Assembly: GCF_001761485.1 (NCBI RefSeq)
Contig: NC_090775.1
Location: 1,674,001-1,738,000 of the forward strand
Direction: 5' to 3'
DNA: 64,000 bases
DNA from: Yarrowia lipolytica
Taxonomy: Eukaryota; Ascomycota; Dipodascomycetes; Dipodascales
Both the position numbers and the translations under genes were made by a program. Shown in pieces: positions 26,523 to 37,432 of this stretch. Below the pieces are notes generated by a model. That model did not search any database, was not told the DNA's origin, and saw nothing but the letters and a program-made list of their open reading frames with translations. Positions within the stretch are counted from its first letter, which is position 1. Each line of letters opens with the position of its first letter.

Positions 26523-27866
26523 ATGAGCAAAATCACCAAGCCCAAGAGCGCCCTGAAGGGCTCCAAATCCGACAAGAAGCAGGTCAAGATGGCCGCGGAG
26601 GCCGCGGAGAAAATTGTGGCCGAAAAGCCCGTCGAGGAGACCCCAGCCGACCTGTCCAAGACGATTGTGAGCACCTCCTCTTCCACGTCGTCAGTTGATC
26701 CTGCTTTTCGAATCGTGACAGGTTCCTACGAACACAATCTCTTTTGTGTTTCTCTCCTGCTGGGCACCTCGCCTGTTTTTTCGCCCATTTTCCATTTTAC
26801 TCCTCACATTCAGTCCATCAAGTGTCTGGCCACCTCTGGACGGTATCTTGTGTCCGGATCGGCTGACGAGAACATTCGAATCTACGATCTTCAGAAGCGA
26901 AAAGAGCTCGGCACACTGACCCATCACTCGGGAACCATCACTGCTCTCGAGTTCTACAAGAGAAAGTGGCTGTTGACTGCCGGAGAAGACGGAAAGATCT
27001 TTGTGCTGCGAACCAAGGACTGGGAGGTGCTGGCAGAGCTCAAGGGACACGCTCGAGCCGCCGTGGGCAAGGCCAAGGTCGGTGTTGTCGACATTTCTGT
27101 TCACCCCACCGGCCGACTGGCTCTGTCGGTTGGACAGGACCGAAAGCTGATTCTGTGGAACCTCATGACCGCCAAGAAGGCCTCTGTCATGGCTTGCTAC
27201 CCCGACGTGCTCAAGGTGGCGTGGAACCTGGCTGGAGATCGTTACGCAGTTACCTACACCACGTCCATCTCCTTCTTTTCGCCCGAGACCGGCAAACTCA
27301 TTGGAGCCATCAGATCGCCCAAGGACGGTCTGTACCACTCCGAGTACGTGTCCATCGACGGAAAGGAATATTTTGCCTTCTCCAACTCGCGAGGCGTGAT
27401 CCGGTTTGTGGACACCAACGAGTTCGAGGGCAAGACCAACGACACAAAGAACGAGTTCAAGACGGAGGACGAAGACATTGATACCATCTCCTTCAAGGTC
27501 CAGCCCCACGCTACCCGAGTCAAGGACTTTTCCTTCCTCATCCCCGATAATGTTCCCGAGGCCGATCGACACGTCTACATGACCTCGGTTTCCACCGACT
27601 CCAAGCTTGTCATCACCGATATGAACACTCGAGAGACTGTGGGTGCCTACAACACCGGAGACCGACTTAACTGTTGTGTCATGGTCCAGGAGGACGTGGA
27701 GATGGAGATTAAGAAGGCCTTGCCCATTCCCGAGAGCGATCACGACATGTCTGCTTCCGAGTCTGAGGTCGAGATGCCCCAGCCCTCCAAGAAGCAGCAG
27801 AAGAAGGCTGCCAAGGCTGCTCGAAAGAACAAAAAGGTGAAGGTGACTATTGAGAAGGATAACTAG
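26523..27866 (+). CDS. MAK11: WD40 protein Mak11 (60S ribosome biogenesis)
   Basis: This 447-aa protein has a Lys-rich N-terminus, a WD40 propeller and a basic tail (KKQQKKAAKAARKNKKVKV) that looks like a nucleolar localisation signal. The opening blade FRIVTGSYEHNLFC and the second blade LVSGSADENIRIYDLQKRKE match the Mak11/PAK1IP1 family. Later blades include VGVVDISVHPTGRLALSVGQDRKLILWNL in pieces. Mak11 acts in pre-60S assembly and, in S. cerevisiae, is needed for maintenance of M1 double-stranded RNA. I chose the ATG at 26523, where the Lys-rich N-terminus starts; an in-frame ATG at 26460 would add 21 residues that do not look conserved. It is divergent from ARO1. Confidence 0.88.
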   Translation: MSKITKPKSALKGSKSDKKQVKMAAEAAEKIVAEKPVEETPADLSKTIVSTSSSTSSVDPAFRIVTGSYEHNLFCVSLLLGTSPVFSPIFHFTPHIQSIKCLATSGRYLVSGSADENIRIYDLQKRKELGTLTHHSGTITALEFYKRKWLLTAGEDGKIFVLRTKDWEVLAELKGHARAAVGKAKVGVVDISVHPTGRLALSVGQDRKLILWNLMTAKKASVMACYPDVLKVAWNLAGDRYAVTYTTSISFFSPETGKLIGAIRSPKDGLYHSEYVSIDGKEYFAFSNSRGVIRFVDTNEFEGKTNDTKNEFKTEDEDIDTISFKVQPHATRVKDFSFLIPDNVPEADRHVYMTSVSTDSKLVITDMNTRETVGAYNTGDRLNCCVMVQEDVEMEIKKALPIPESDHDMSASESEVEMPQPSKKQQKKAAKAARKNKKVKVTIEKDN

Positions 27867-28508
27867 ACAATGGCGAGCATGGATGTCAGCGCATTTTCGA
27901 GCGACTCAGCGCTCCTTGTACCTGTATAAACGGAGTACATAAACTAAACTAATAGATCTTGTATATCATGGAGAACCTAATGTCATAAGGGAGTTTGTTT
28001 CAGATCAACTCCTGCTAGGAACAGTGCGCAGACACCTGATTGATCAAATCTCCAGGCAAGTTGACAAGGGAAGAGTTTGTATATGAAACTTGGTACTGAC
28101 ACAAGTTACATTTTAATATATATATAATAAATAAATAAATAAATAAATATAAAACATATTGTAAGATAAAACAACTCCCACCAGTCAACATCAAAAAGCT
28201 GTCTATTAGTGACCTTGCCAGTCGTCTCCCAATATAATAAGGTTAGGAGGTTTGGTTTTCTTTGCATCTAACATGCACATTACACGTGACATTGTTTACT
28301 TTATTAAGTTAAGGGGATACAGTCTATACAGTCTGAATTATATTGAAGGGGTGATTTGGCAGCCAGTGCAGCAAGACGACGATCATCAAGAGGTCTACCA
28401 AGATAGACACAGACACGAAACAGACGGACAAAACCGGAGACACAAACCCAAACTCCTGCCAGTGACACAAATACAACACCCAAAGCAACACATCTTCTGC
28501 CCACTGAC
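27867..28508. other. Intergenic region MAK11 to myosin light chain gene
   Basis: It contains the MAK11 3' end and the promoter of the next gene. An AAAT tetranucleotide run lies at 28127-28149. No other gene is seen. Confidence 0.65.
28127..28149. repeat. (AAAT)n microsatellite
   Basis: About six AAAT units following a short TA run. Confidence 0.85.
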
Positions 28509-29018
28509 ATGGCCAAACCGCGACTTTCATATACAAACGGCGCTCCAAGCAAGGCCAAGCGAACGACTTCGGGCCAGTTCAACCAGCTGTCACCGTCGCA
28601 GATCCAGGAGCTCAAGGAAGCGTTCAATCTGCTCGACAAGGATGCAGATGGAATTGTCAATGAAGAAGACCTGGAAGAGATGCTGGTGTCTCTAGGACGA
28701 GATCCAAAGGACGGAGAGGTCCAGGAGATGCTGAATCTGCTGCCCCAGCCTCTCACATTCGCCTCATTTCTCACAGGCATGTCCAGTCACTTGTGTGACT
28801 TGTCTTCCAAGACAGATCTGCTCACGGCCTTCAGTGCCTTTTCCAATGATGATTCGGGCATGGTGAACGTGGAGGATCTGGTGCAGGAGCTCATGAGCGT
28901 GGGAATGAGCGAGGAGGAGGCCCGGGACTCGCTCGAAGACTTTACGGTCAAGAGTGGCTTCAGCGGGAAGACGGACTTCAACTACAAGAACTTTGTCAAT
29001 TTGCTACGAGCCGATTGA
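28509..29018 (+). CDS. Myosin II regulatory light chain (Rlc1/Mlc2-like)
   Basis: This 169-aa EF-hand protein has an N-terminal extension with KAKRTTSGQF (about 16-24), matching the basic-Thr-Ser phosphorylation site of regulatory light chains. EF-hand 1 is intact in its acidic positions (DKDADGIVNEED, 43-54). The later hands are degenerate (NDDSGMVNVEDL), as is usual for the family. The phrase FNLLDKDADGIV and the C-terminal YKNFVNLL support the light-chain call over calmodulin. Such proteins bind an IQ motif in the neck of type II myosin and regulate the cytokinetic ring. The start ATG follows CTGAC. Whether the partner is myosin II alone cannot be told. Confidence 0.85.
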   Translation: MAKPRLSYTNGAPSKAKRTTSGQFNQLSPSQIQELKEAFNLLDKDADGIVNEEDLEEMLVSLGRDPKDGEVQEMLNLLPQPLTFASFLTGMSSHLCDLSSKTDLLTAFSAFSNDDSGMVNVEDLVQELMSVGMSEEEARDSLEDFTVKSGFSGKTDFNYKNFVNLLRAD

Positions 29019-29426
29019 TGGGATTGTACTAACTATTTAATGGATGCGGATATGACGGTACGGTGTGTACGACCTGTATATTTCAGTGGCAATAGTGTGT
29101 CATGTCATGTATTGTTCGTACTACAAGTAGTTGGGTTTAGTTGGCCTGGGTAGACTTTAGTTAACATTTACTAATAAGAACTAAAGGTCTGTCCAAAACG
29201 CCGTAAAAGGATACTTTTGGAACGGGAAAAACCGGAAACCAATTTTTCCCCTCTTAAGGATCACGTGACAGTTGGCCAATCCGCTCCATGTCCAACAGCC
29301 GTCATTCTACATCGACTCTCTTATTCCACCCTCGTGAAGCCTATCTACTGATTAAGTATATGCACAATCTTTTTATATTTTGTACTTGATATCATAGATC
29401 ATCTCCAATCTCACACAGCACAGCTC
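29019..29426. other. Intergenic region 408 nt
   Basis: It contains CTACAAGTAG near 29121 and a TCACGTGA palindrome at 29261-29268, about 160 nt upstream of the next start codon. Confidence 0.65.
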
Positions 29427-31202
29427 ATGACGCGGGCTCCACAAAAGACACAGAGGAAGCTGGTGTACGGGCGCCCCAAGCTGATCGAGCTGCCCGAGCC
29501 CAAGCTTGAACGGGACCTCGAGAGCGCAGACAAGACTCATTTCAGAGTCATGTATGGCACTCGAGGTGTTAGCATACGGCTGTTGCCTGACCGGCTGCTG
29601 ATTTCGTTACGTGATTTGTACAAGAACCATCACAAGTCGTTGAGAAATCAGATCACGTGGCGCGAACTCAGTGAGATCAGCAAGTGTGAAGATGCCATCA
29701 ACAAAGGGTGGGTGGACTTTGCGACGGCGGTTTCGCTTTTGAAGCGGTGTCGCACGCTCAAAATGTGGAGGTCCCTGTTCAAACTGGACATCCGAGCACT
29801 GGTTCGAGATATGGAGTTTCAAGAGGCCAGCGAACAGGCATACAGGGAGAATGTGGAGGCACAGAACCAAGCTGAAGGGGAGAATGAAGAGGCGTATGAA
29901 GGGGAGGAAGAAGGAGAAGGAGAAGGAAGGAGAGAAGCGAGAATGGAGGAAGCAGAGGAAGCATTTATCAACCCCGAATTGGCGCAATACAGAAAGTTCT
30001 ACGAGGCTGAAAATCCTCTGATTGAGGCAGAACAGATCATGAACAGGTTGGAGGCTGAATACGCCCAGGATCTCGCCTACCATCTGCGATGGAGTTATAT
30101 CATGCGACGAGAGTGCGAAATCAAGGGCAAAAGAAACAGCAGAGAGCAAGTCGGAATCCTTCCTGCTATCCAGTGGGGTTCTTGGCCCAAGCCATATCCT
30201 ATTATTGGTCACGAGGCTACCAAGTATGTGGATGTGGAGGATCCCACAGCGGGAGGGTTAGAAGCCAAGGAACGGATAACTCCTCCGGCTTGCATGCTGA
30301 GTCTTCCCAAGCAAGGCACTCCTTTTGATTTCACCTCCAATATTGCGCGGAAAGTGGCGCAACTGAGAGCTTCTGATTGGATCAGTGTAGCTTCGCCCTC
30401 TATCGATGTCGTTAAGGGGTACCAGGTTGAAGAGCACATTTTCACCGCTAGCGAAAAGGACTTAAAAAAAATGGTCAAGCTGGAGGAGCTCGAGAATTTG
30501 GAGGGCATGAGTGAAGAACAGCTTGCGAAATTCAGAAAAGCAAATTGCAAAGAGTTCGACAGAGTGTTCCAGGAGACCGTTAGCAAGTTTACCGGCTCCC
30601 CGGCGACTCAGCCGGCTAACGAATCCGTGGTTGTCACGGAGGAGGATTTCTTTGATCGCAACGAGTACATGCAAATCATGGATTTGATCGATCCCAACCC
30701 TGATGACTACGATCCAAACTTGTACGTTCGCGAGGAGGAGACTACGAAGGATGCCGTCCAAGAGAAGGTGCCGGACGAAACTCCTCCTGTTTCAGAAGAA
30801 CAGTCGGAGGAGTACTTCATGGACGGACTCAAAAGTCTGCAGATTGGGCTTGACACAAGCTACCAGAAAGCAGTCTATGACAAGATTCACGAGCGACGAC
30901 GGGTCGATGGAGTCAACATCGAGCCTACCACGCTGGTTTCTCCCCAGATACCCCTTCAATGCATGGTTGAGGTGAAGAAGATGATTGATGATATGCTGAG
31001 CACGGCTGTCAAGAGCTGTTCCACCGTCCCCGTTCCTCATCGGGTGAGGTATGATACCTTCATGGTAGACTTTGACTTGATTGGAGATAAGTACAAGGAT
31101 GTGGGTCGGACCCGGGAGAGGCTGCGTGAGATTTTCGGCGACCGCGAAGAGCCTAAGGGCATGGCTGTCGACGAGCCGTTAGAGCAGGAGGAAGAGGGGG
31201 AA

Positions 31203-31239
<37 letters not shown>

Positions 31240-31550
31240 GGGAGGGAAAAAACCGTCGCAAGACCAAAGCGAAGGCTCATAGATCAAGGCGAGCAAAGCA
31301 AACGACAGAGAGGGATACACGGGGGGATGAAGAGGGTGAAGGTGAGATTGTGGAAGAGGAGCATGAACAACGTGAGGAGGTTATTGATGATGAGGATGAG
31401 GATCCTGAATACCGAGAAGAGGAGGAGGAAGACGGGGAAGAAAAAGATGAAGATGGAGATGTTAAGATGAACGGAGTTACTAAAGGAGATTCAAGCAAAA
31501 GTTCCTCTCAGTTCGATTTCGCTCTCAAGCTAGTCAAAGGTCTTACTTGA
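29427..31550 (+). CDS. Uncharacterised large acidic protein
   Basis: This 707-aa protein is not recognised. Residues 1-130 form a basic, structured-looking block (ITWRELSEISKCEDAINK, LLKRCRTLKMWRSLFKLD). A Glu-rich coil follows (about 150-180). The middle, about 190-400, is an ordered region with EAEQIMNRLEAEYAQDLAYH. A conserved-looking segment near 490-560 contains VSPQIPLQCMVEVKKMIDDM. The last 120 residues are strongly acidic (long Glu/Asp runs) with a basic island (RKTKAKAHRSRRAKQ) like a nuclear signal. Acidic tails of this type are common in nucleolar, chromatin and transcription factors. A diverged RNA polymerase I initiation factor (UAF-type) is one possibility, but no motif proves it. 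Length and codon use make the gene itself secure. Confidence 0.85.
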
Positions 31551-31723
31551 ACATCATCTGAGCGATGCAAATGTATATACAATACTTTGTACATAGCGCT
31601 ATTAACAAAATGAATACATACTACATATCTAGCAGCAATACTCGTTTTGCAGCATGCTTGTAGTCATCCTTGGGCACATAAATATCTAATTTGCGTTATT
31701 TTACACTCTTTCCTCCATTGGGT
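31551..31723. other. Convergent 3' ends
   Basis: A 173-nt AT-rich spacer between two converging genes; it must hold both polyadenylation regions. Confidence 0.7.
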
Positions 31724-32641
31724 CTACTCCTTGGGAGGCTGATTTCCTCCAAAGTTCATGCTGTAGCCTCCCTTTCCGTCGGGAGCCATATTGAACATGT
31801 CGGTGTTCATGCCAAACTTGCCGAGGAAGGAGTTGCCAATGTCTTTCAGTTTACCCAGCATCTCCTGGGTTTCTGCAGTAGCGGCCGTTTTGATGCGAGA
31901 CTCCAGAGCAATGCCGTTTTTGCGAGCCTTGTCCCGCTCTATGTAGTTGCCATCTTTTCCATACAGCTCCACCAGCTTGTTGTAGTCGTCTGAGGCAGAC
32001 TGTAGATTCGACCATTTGCCAATCTTCTCATTAGCAGCAGCCCTGCGATTGAGAGCCTTGACGTAGTCTGGATCGAGCCCTAGGGCCTGATTGCAGCTCT
32101 CCACGGCCTTGTGATCGTCTCCTAGCTTCATGTAACATGCGGCCTTGTTGGACCAGTAGATTGCTCGCGTCTGATGCAGGTAGACAGGACACGTTCTGAG
32201 CGCACTGTCGTATCTGTTGATGGCCCGTTTGAGACTGTCGTTATCGCCCTTTTTGAACCACTTGTTGCCTCGAGCCTTAAACTCCTCAGCTTCATCCACC
32301 AGCTTCTTTTCTTCTTCAGGGGCGAACTTTTGGGTCAGATCGTCCTCCTCTGGTTCCGACTCTTCCTTCAGATCCTCGGTGGCCCCACTCTTGTCCTTGT
32401 CGTCCTCATTAACCTCCTCAATCTTGTCCTGGTTCAGATCACTGGATCTGTCGTTCCTGAACCGAGATTCCACCCCATCTCGCCTCTGCTTGGTCTCCTC
32501 GCTCTCCTTCTTCTTGGGTGCTCGCTTCTTGATGGGCTTGCCCTCCAAATCCAGATGCTTCTCCTTCAGAAACGGCTCTGACGTGTCGTCGTCCGAAATC
32601 ACCAGCTCCTCTACCTCGTCCACAATCTCCTCGATTTTCAT
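31724..32641 (-). CDS. TPR co-chaperone-like protein (TTC1 family)
   Basis: This 305-aa protein has an acidic/basic disordered N-terminus, then three tandem TPRs at about 120-235 (AEEFKARGNKWFKKGD, AIYWSNKAACYMKLGDDHKA, YVKALNRRAAANEKIGKW). The C-terminal block ends with LGKLKDIGNSFLGKFGMNTD and YSMNFGGN, a signature of the TTC1 group. TTC1-type proteins bind the C-terminal EEVD of Hsp70/Hsp90 through the TPR clamp; the Asn and Lys/Arg clamp positions look present. A specific role in yeast is unclear. It lies on the same strand as SCS7, downstream of it, with a 43-nt poly-A (minus strand) in its upstream region. Confidence 0.85.
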   Translation of the reverse strand: MKIEEIVDEVEELVISDDDTSEPFLKEKHLDLEGKPIKKRAPKKKESEETKQRRDGVESRFRNDRSSDLNQDKIEEVNEDDKDKSGATEDLKEESEPEEDDLTQKFAPEEEKKLVDEAEEFKARGNKWFKKGDNDSLKRAINRYDSALRTCPVYLHQTRAIYWSNKAACYMKLGDDHKAVESCNQALGLDPDYVKALNRRAAANEKIGKWSNLQSASDDYNKLVELYGKDGNYIERDKARKNGIALESRIKTAATAETQEMLGKLKDIGNSFLGKFGMNTDMFNMAPDGKGGYSMNFGGNQPPKE

Positions 32642-32833
32642 TCTGTGCAGTGGTGATGATGTATGGTGGAGTGCATATCATGCCAATGTGGAGTTAAAGT
32701 GATCCAGTATCCGAAAATCTGAAGTAAAGCGTCAAAGATGTCAAATAATATAAATCAACTCTTAAGAACCAGGAGATTATAATGATATAATAAAATCCCC
32801 CAAAAGCAGCTGATTTTCAAGAAAATGGCAGTG

Positions 32834-32882
<49 letters not shown>

Positions 32883-32950
32883 CTCTTCCCCCGGTTCACC
32901 GCTCCTATGTAGCTATTTATTATAAAAGACGTAACTAGTGTTACTATTAA
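32642..32950. other. Upstream region of the TTC1-like gene
   Basis: An AT-rich region with the T43 run. No other gene signal is seen. Confidence 0.6.
32840..32882. repeat. Poly-T run, 43 nt (poly-A on the minus strand)
   Basis: An uninterrupted T43. Read on the minus strand it is A43, 68 nt downstream of a small open frame and about 40 nt after an ATAATAAATA polyadenylation-like word. Confidence 0.95.
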
Positions 32951-33106
32951 TTAATTATGTAAAGTATCATTCACCCATTTACCTATATGTTCATAAATAT
33001 GTGCTAAAAGAAGCATAGCACTGAATCCGCCAGCGTAAAAACCGCCAACAGTTGTAACGAACTGGAACACAAATCTCGTGGTCATCACCGGCTCCAACTC
33101 GTTCAT
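32951..33106 (-). CDS. Small ORF, 51 aa, single membrane segment, status uncertain
   Basis: Starting at ATG 33106, this frame encodes 51 residues with one hydrophobic stretch (FVTTVGGFYAGGFSAMLLLA) followed by HIYEHIGKWVND. Codons in the second half are AT-rich, unlike the large genes here. It overlaps by one base (TGATG) the stop of an upstream 20-codon frame. Downstream come a polyadenylation-like word and A43, as in a retroposed mRNA or LINE 3' end. No family is recognised. It could be part of the SCS7 3' untranslated region and not translated. Confidence 0.3.
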   Translation of the reverse strand: MNELEPVMTTRFVFQFVTTVGGFYAGGFSAMLLLAHIYEHIGKWVNDTLHN

Positions 33107-33168
33107 CACACTTGCAGAAAGGCGCTCAAAGACGCTCTACAAGTCCTAGCAAGACTCGCTGCGCTCAT
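33106..33168 (-). CDS. Mini-ORF, 20 aa, presequence-like
   Basis: This frame begins one base after the SCS7 stop codon and reads MSAASLARTCRASLSAFLQV. It has three Arg, no acidic residue and many Ala/Ser/Leu, like a mitochondrial targeting peptide. Its TGA overlaps the ATG of the next small frame by one base. A one-base change would fuse the two. There is no room for an independent promoter after SCS7, so translation is doubtful. Confidence 0.25.
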   Translation of the reverse strand: MSAASLARTCRASLSAFLQV

Positions 33169-33169
33169 C

Positions 33170-34258
33170 TTACAAGCCCTTGCTCTTCACACTGGTCTCA
33201 ACCAACTCGGTGTTGAACACCTTGTCCCAGAAAGAACTGGTGACTCCGAATCCAAGCTCGTAGTTCTTGTAGTGGTGGTCCAGATGGTACTTCTTGAGGG
33301 CCTTAAAATAAGGAGGCAGGTTCATGTGGTGCAAAAAGTAGTGTGTGCAGTCGTACATGATGTAGCCCAGGAAGGCACCTGCAAAGCCAGCATAGGCCCA
33401 GTAGTAAGGGAAGAGAGCAAATGCAAGAAAGTAGAAGGGGGTGATGAGAATGACGCCCAGAGTGGGGGGAAGAACCAGTCGCATCTTGTCCATGGGGAGG
33501 TAGTGGTGGACGCCATGGAGCAGGAAATGGAGTGCGTACGCAAGCTGGTATCGGGGGAGGTGGTCATCGAGGTGGAAGGCGAACCGGTGGAGTCCGTACT
33601 CGATGAAGGTCCACACAAACAGACCAAAGGCAAACATGGGGATGATGCAGTAGAACGGCAGTCCCTGGGCGGACAGGTAGATGCAGTAGAGGTCGACGGG
33701 GATCCACAGACAGGGAACGACGAACCAGGGGGTCTTGGAGAGAGGCTCGAGGATGTTTCCGAAGATGGGCGCACTTCCGTTGCCGTAATGTCGGGGCTTG
33801 TGGACCTGTTCCAGGTAGAACTCCTTGGTCCACTTGGCGCGCAGCACCTGCATCAGCAGGGGTTTGTTGAGGTCCAGGAACTGATTGGTCTTGTAGTCTC
33901 GGGTGAAGTCAGTGGTGACAGTGAGTTCGTCTTCGGCGTTCTTTTCCAGCTTGAAGTCGTGTCGGTTTTCTCTGGTGAGCAACTTGGCCTCCTGTTCGGG
34001 GGTAGCGAGAATTCCCACCAGATAGAGCTCGTCCAGCATCTCGTAGGCAGCCTCCGAGTGCTCGTGGGACACCAGGTCGCCCATAATCTCCGTCACGTCT
34101 TTACCGGCAAAATCCACAATCAGGTCTCCTCCTCCGGGGTGCTCCTCCAGGAAAGAAGACACATCGTAGACCTTGAGGTTGTCGACGGTCACGTAGCACG
34201 AGCTCTTGGTGTTGTGGCTCTCCACCTCTTTTCGGGTGAGAAGGGGCAGATTGGTCAT
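33170..34258 (-). CDS. SCS7: Sphingolipid alpha-hydroxylase (ceramide 2-hydroxylase) Scs7
   Basis: This 362-aa protein has an N-terminal cytochrome b5 domain with heme motif HPGGG (His40) and the second heme His within SHEHSEAAYEML (about 64-75). The C-terminal fatty acid hydroxylase domain carries the His boxes HRFAFH, HFLLHGVHHYLP, HYFLHH and YHLDHHYKN between hydrophobic segments, as in the di-iron membrane hydroxylases. Scs7/FA2H adds the 2-hydroxyl group to the very-long-chain acyl part of ceramide in the ER membrane. All expected His residues appear intact and length is normal (S. cerevisiae Scs7 is 384 aa). The start ATG is the first in the frame and is followed by a short polar lead into the b5 fold. 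It is divergent from TRM10. Confidence 0.95.
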   Translation of the reverse strand: MTNLPLLTRKEVESHNTKSSCYVTVDNLKVYDVSSFLEEHPGGGDLIVDFAGKDVTEIMGDLVSHEHSEAAYEMLDELYLVGILATPEQEAKLLTRENRHDFKLEKNAEDELTVTTDFTRDYKTNQFLDLNKPLLMQVLRAKWTKEFYLEQVHKPRHYGNGSAPIFGNILEPLSKTPWFVVPCLWIPVDLYCIYLSAQGLPFYCIIPMFAFGLFVWTFIEYGLHRFAFHLDDHLPRYQLAYALHFLLHGVHHYLPMDKMRLVLPPTLGVILITPFYFLAFALFPYYWAYAGFAGAFLGYIMYDCTHYFLHHMNLPPYFKALKKYHLDHHYKNYELGFGVTSSFWDKVFNTELVETSVKSKGL

Positions 34259-34815
34259 GGTGTCGGGGTGGTGTTTGTGCCGTTGGGGGAGGGGTGCGAG
34301 ATGGAGTGTTAAAAGCCTCGAAATATAAGGCCTGGGCTCGCTTGCAAAATGCAGAGCGCATGTTTCTGGAAACGAAAAATTACACTTTGGGAAAAATGCA
34401 ACTTAGAAAGACACGCGATCAGTGGTGCCATGCACAGTGCAACGCACAGTGGGGTGATTCGTCAGGAGAATCGTTGCCGAGTTGTTGTGGGGCGGGTCGT
34501 ATGGGGCAAGTGGCCGAGCCATTGTTGTGGGTGCATCTAAGCCGCACGTGGTGGGTCCGAGACCGGCCGGGTTCAGTGGTTTAATGCGCTCCAATCCCTG
34601 GTGCTAAGCCAATCGTCCTCCTCGGTGTCTCCTCTCACAAGCCTAATCGCTGGCTAGACCGTTTAACATTTGGTATCCGGGCAACCCAAGACGGTGGCGA
34701 CTCAAACGGTAATGTGGCGTACAGATGTACAGTACACACAGCGTCCAAGTACAAGTGAGTGGTTTATGGGGAAGATTCCAAGTGGGACATAGCGTGTATA
34801 TATGTACTTTGAAAT

Positions 34816-34875
34816 GTGTTTGTGTCACAACCGCGACCTTGTGCGTGTCGCAACCACGACCTTGGCCGTGTCACA
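34816..34875. repeat. GTGTCRCAACCRCGACCTTG repeat, about 2.5 copies
   Basis: Two near-identical units of about 26 nt and a third that keeps only the GTGTCACAA start. Confidence 0.65.
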
Positions 34876-35280
34876 ATTTCCCGCCAGCTATATATATGTA
34901 CGGTACCTTGGCCGGTACTTGCGCTACCATAGATCTGCCCGACTCATTCTCACATCTTCGCTACGGTAACTTGCAGACTAAACCCACGTCTAATTTAACC
35001 GAGGGGTACGAGGCAGCGTCACTCCATCAGGGGCAAATGGCGATAGCGTTTCAGTTATCAGATGGTCCGGTTGGGGTCCCACGACGGGTGATGGTGGTGA
35101 TCAGGAGCCATTTGAACGTGCCCGCGAGACTCCTCGTATTTTTAGCTCCTTTTTGGTTCCCGTATGGTGGCATTTTGAGCGCTGCTTCCCCGTAAAGTGG
35201 GTGAGTATGATCCGAGAAAATCTCGGAATGGCGAACACGCATGGGTGGAATATCAGCTGGATTGTTGATATACGGTATTT

Positions 35281-35334
35281 GTTCAGAAACGGTAAATCGT
35301 TCAGAAGCGGTAAATCGTTCAGAAACGCCGAATC
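35281..35334. repeat. 18-bp tandem repeat, 3 copies
   Basis: GTTCAGAAACGGTAAATC is repeated three times with one to three substitutions. Confidence 0.85.
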
Positions 35335-35885
35335 GTTCAAGCCTGGTTTGCTACTCCGCTTCCGCCAGATCAGATAAAAACCTGAAGCCTGAACTTGACT
35401 GACTTTGGTGTCTGACTGGGTCTCTTCAAGGCCAGGTGACTTAGTCTCAGGCTTAACATGGCCTGCTACAGCGAGTACGACCCGGTGCAACTAACCGAGA
35501 TAGACTACTTGTAGTGAGAGTGGCTACTCGTAGAGCGGTTTCAACTGGAAGGGTCTCCGAGTTCACAGATGAGAATGGTGGTTGTGGAACATCCTTGCCG
35601 GTGCGAGTACCACTCAAGCTCATACAAGTATGGACACTACTGACGGAGGGCTTTGAGCTGACTTGGAAACGTCAGCAAAACTTCAAAAGAATGACACTCT
35701 CTGTCGAGTTATGACTCAGTAAGAGACCTGTACAAGTACGATACCGGTACTTACTTGAGGTTTTGTTGATGTGAGACTATACAGTATGTACAGCCCAACA
35801 CTAGAAAGAGAAACTATCGACGTTGGCACGATGTACGACCCGTGCAACAATGAAACCCCTTAGTACTGTGCGATATCAATACCAA

Positions 35886-35968
35886 TTTTATTATTATTTA
35901 ATTATTTATTATTTATTATTATTTATTATTTATATTATATTATTATTTATTATATTAATTATTGTAAA
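35886..35968. repeat. TTA/TTTATTA-rich low-complexity tract
   Basis: About 80 nt of interrupted TTA and TTTA units that end exactly where the adapter match begins. Confidence 0.85.
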
Positions 35969-35992
35969 CCTGCTGAACCGCTCTTCCGATCT
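35969..35992. other. Illumina paired-end adapter remnant (assembly artefact)
   Basis: These 24 bases, ending in CTGAACCGCTCTTCCGATCT, match the 3' end of the Illumina paired-end primer 2.0 without mismatch. Bases before 35969 no longer match the adapter. It sits at the edge of a low-complexity tract, a typical place for a bad read join. It is not a biological feature. Confidence 0.93.
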
Positions 35993-36256
35993 ATACTGGC
36001 ACTCCAGAGAACAATGTATATCTCATAAACAAATAGTTAAGCTTTTGTTAGACTACAAACGCTCGATACGATGCTACAACCACAACTCCATCATATAGTC
36101 TCTCCAACTAGCTCAATATTCATCTCATCTCCCTGGGAAAACAAGAAAATCGACAGCGGCTTACTCATCAACTTACAAATCACTCCAGATACATTTTTAC
36201 CATTTATTTCAACTGTTTTTCCGTCAAATTACATCTCCAATCCCTTCCCCATTTAA

Positions 36257-37432
<1,176 letters not shown>

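Noticed and set aside
35201-35499. Possible plus-strand intron GTGAGTAT to CTAACCGAG
   Set aside because: Splice words are good but flanking frames close at once; at most a noncoding intron.
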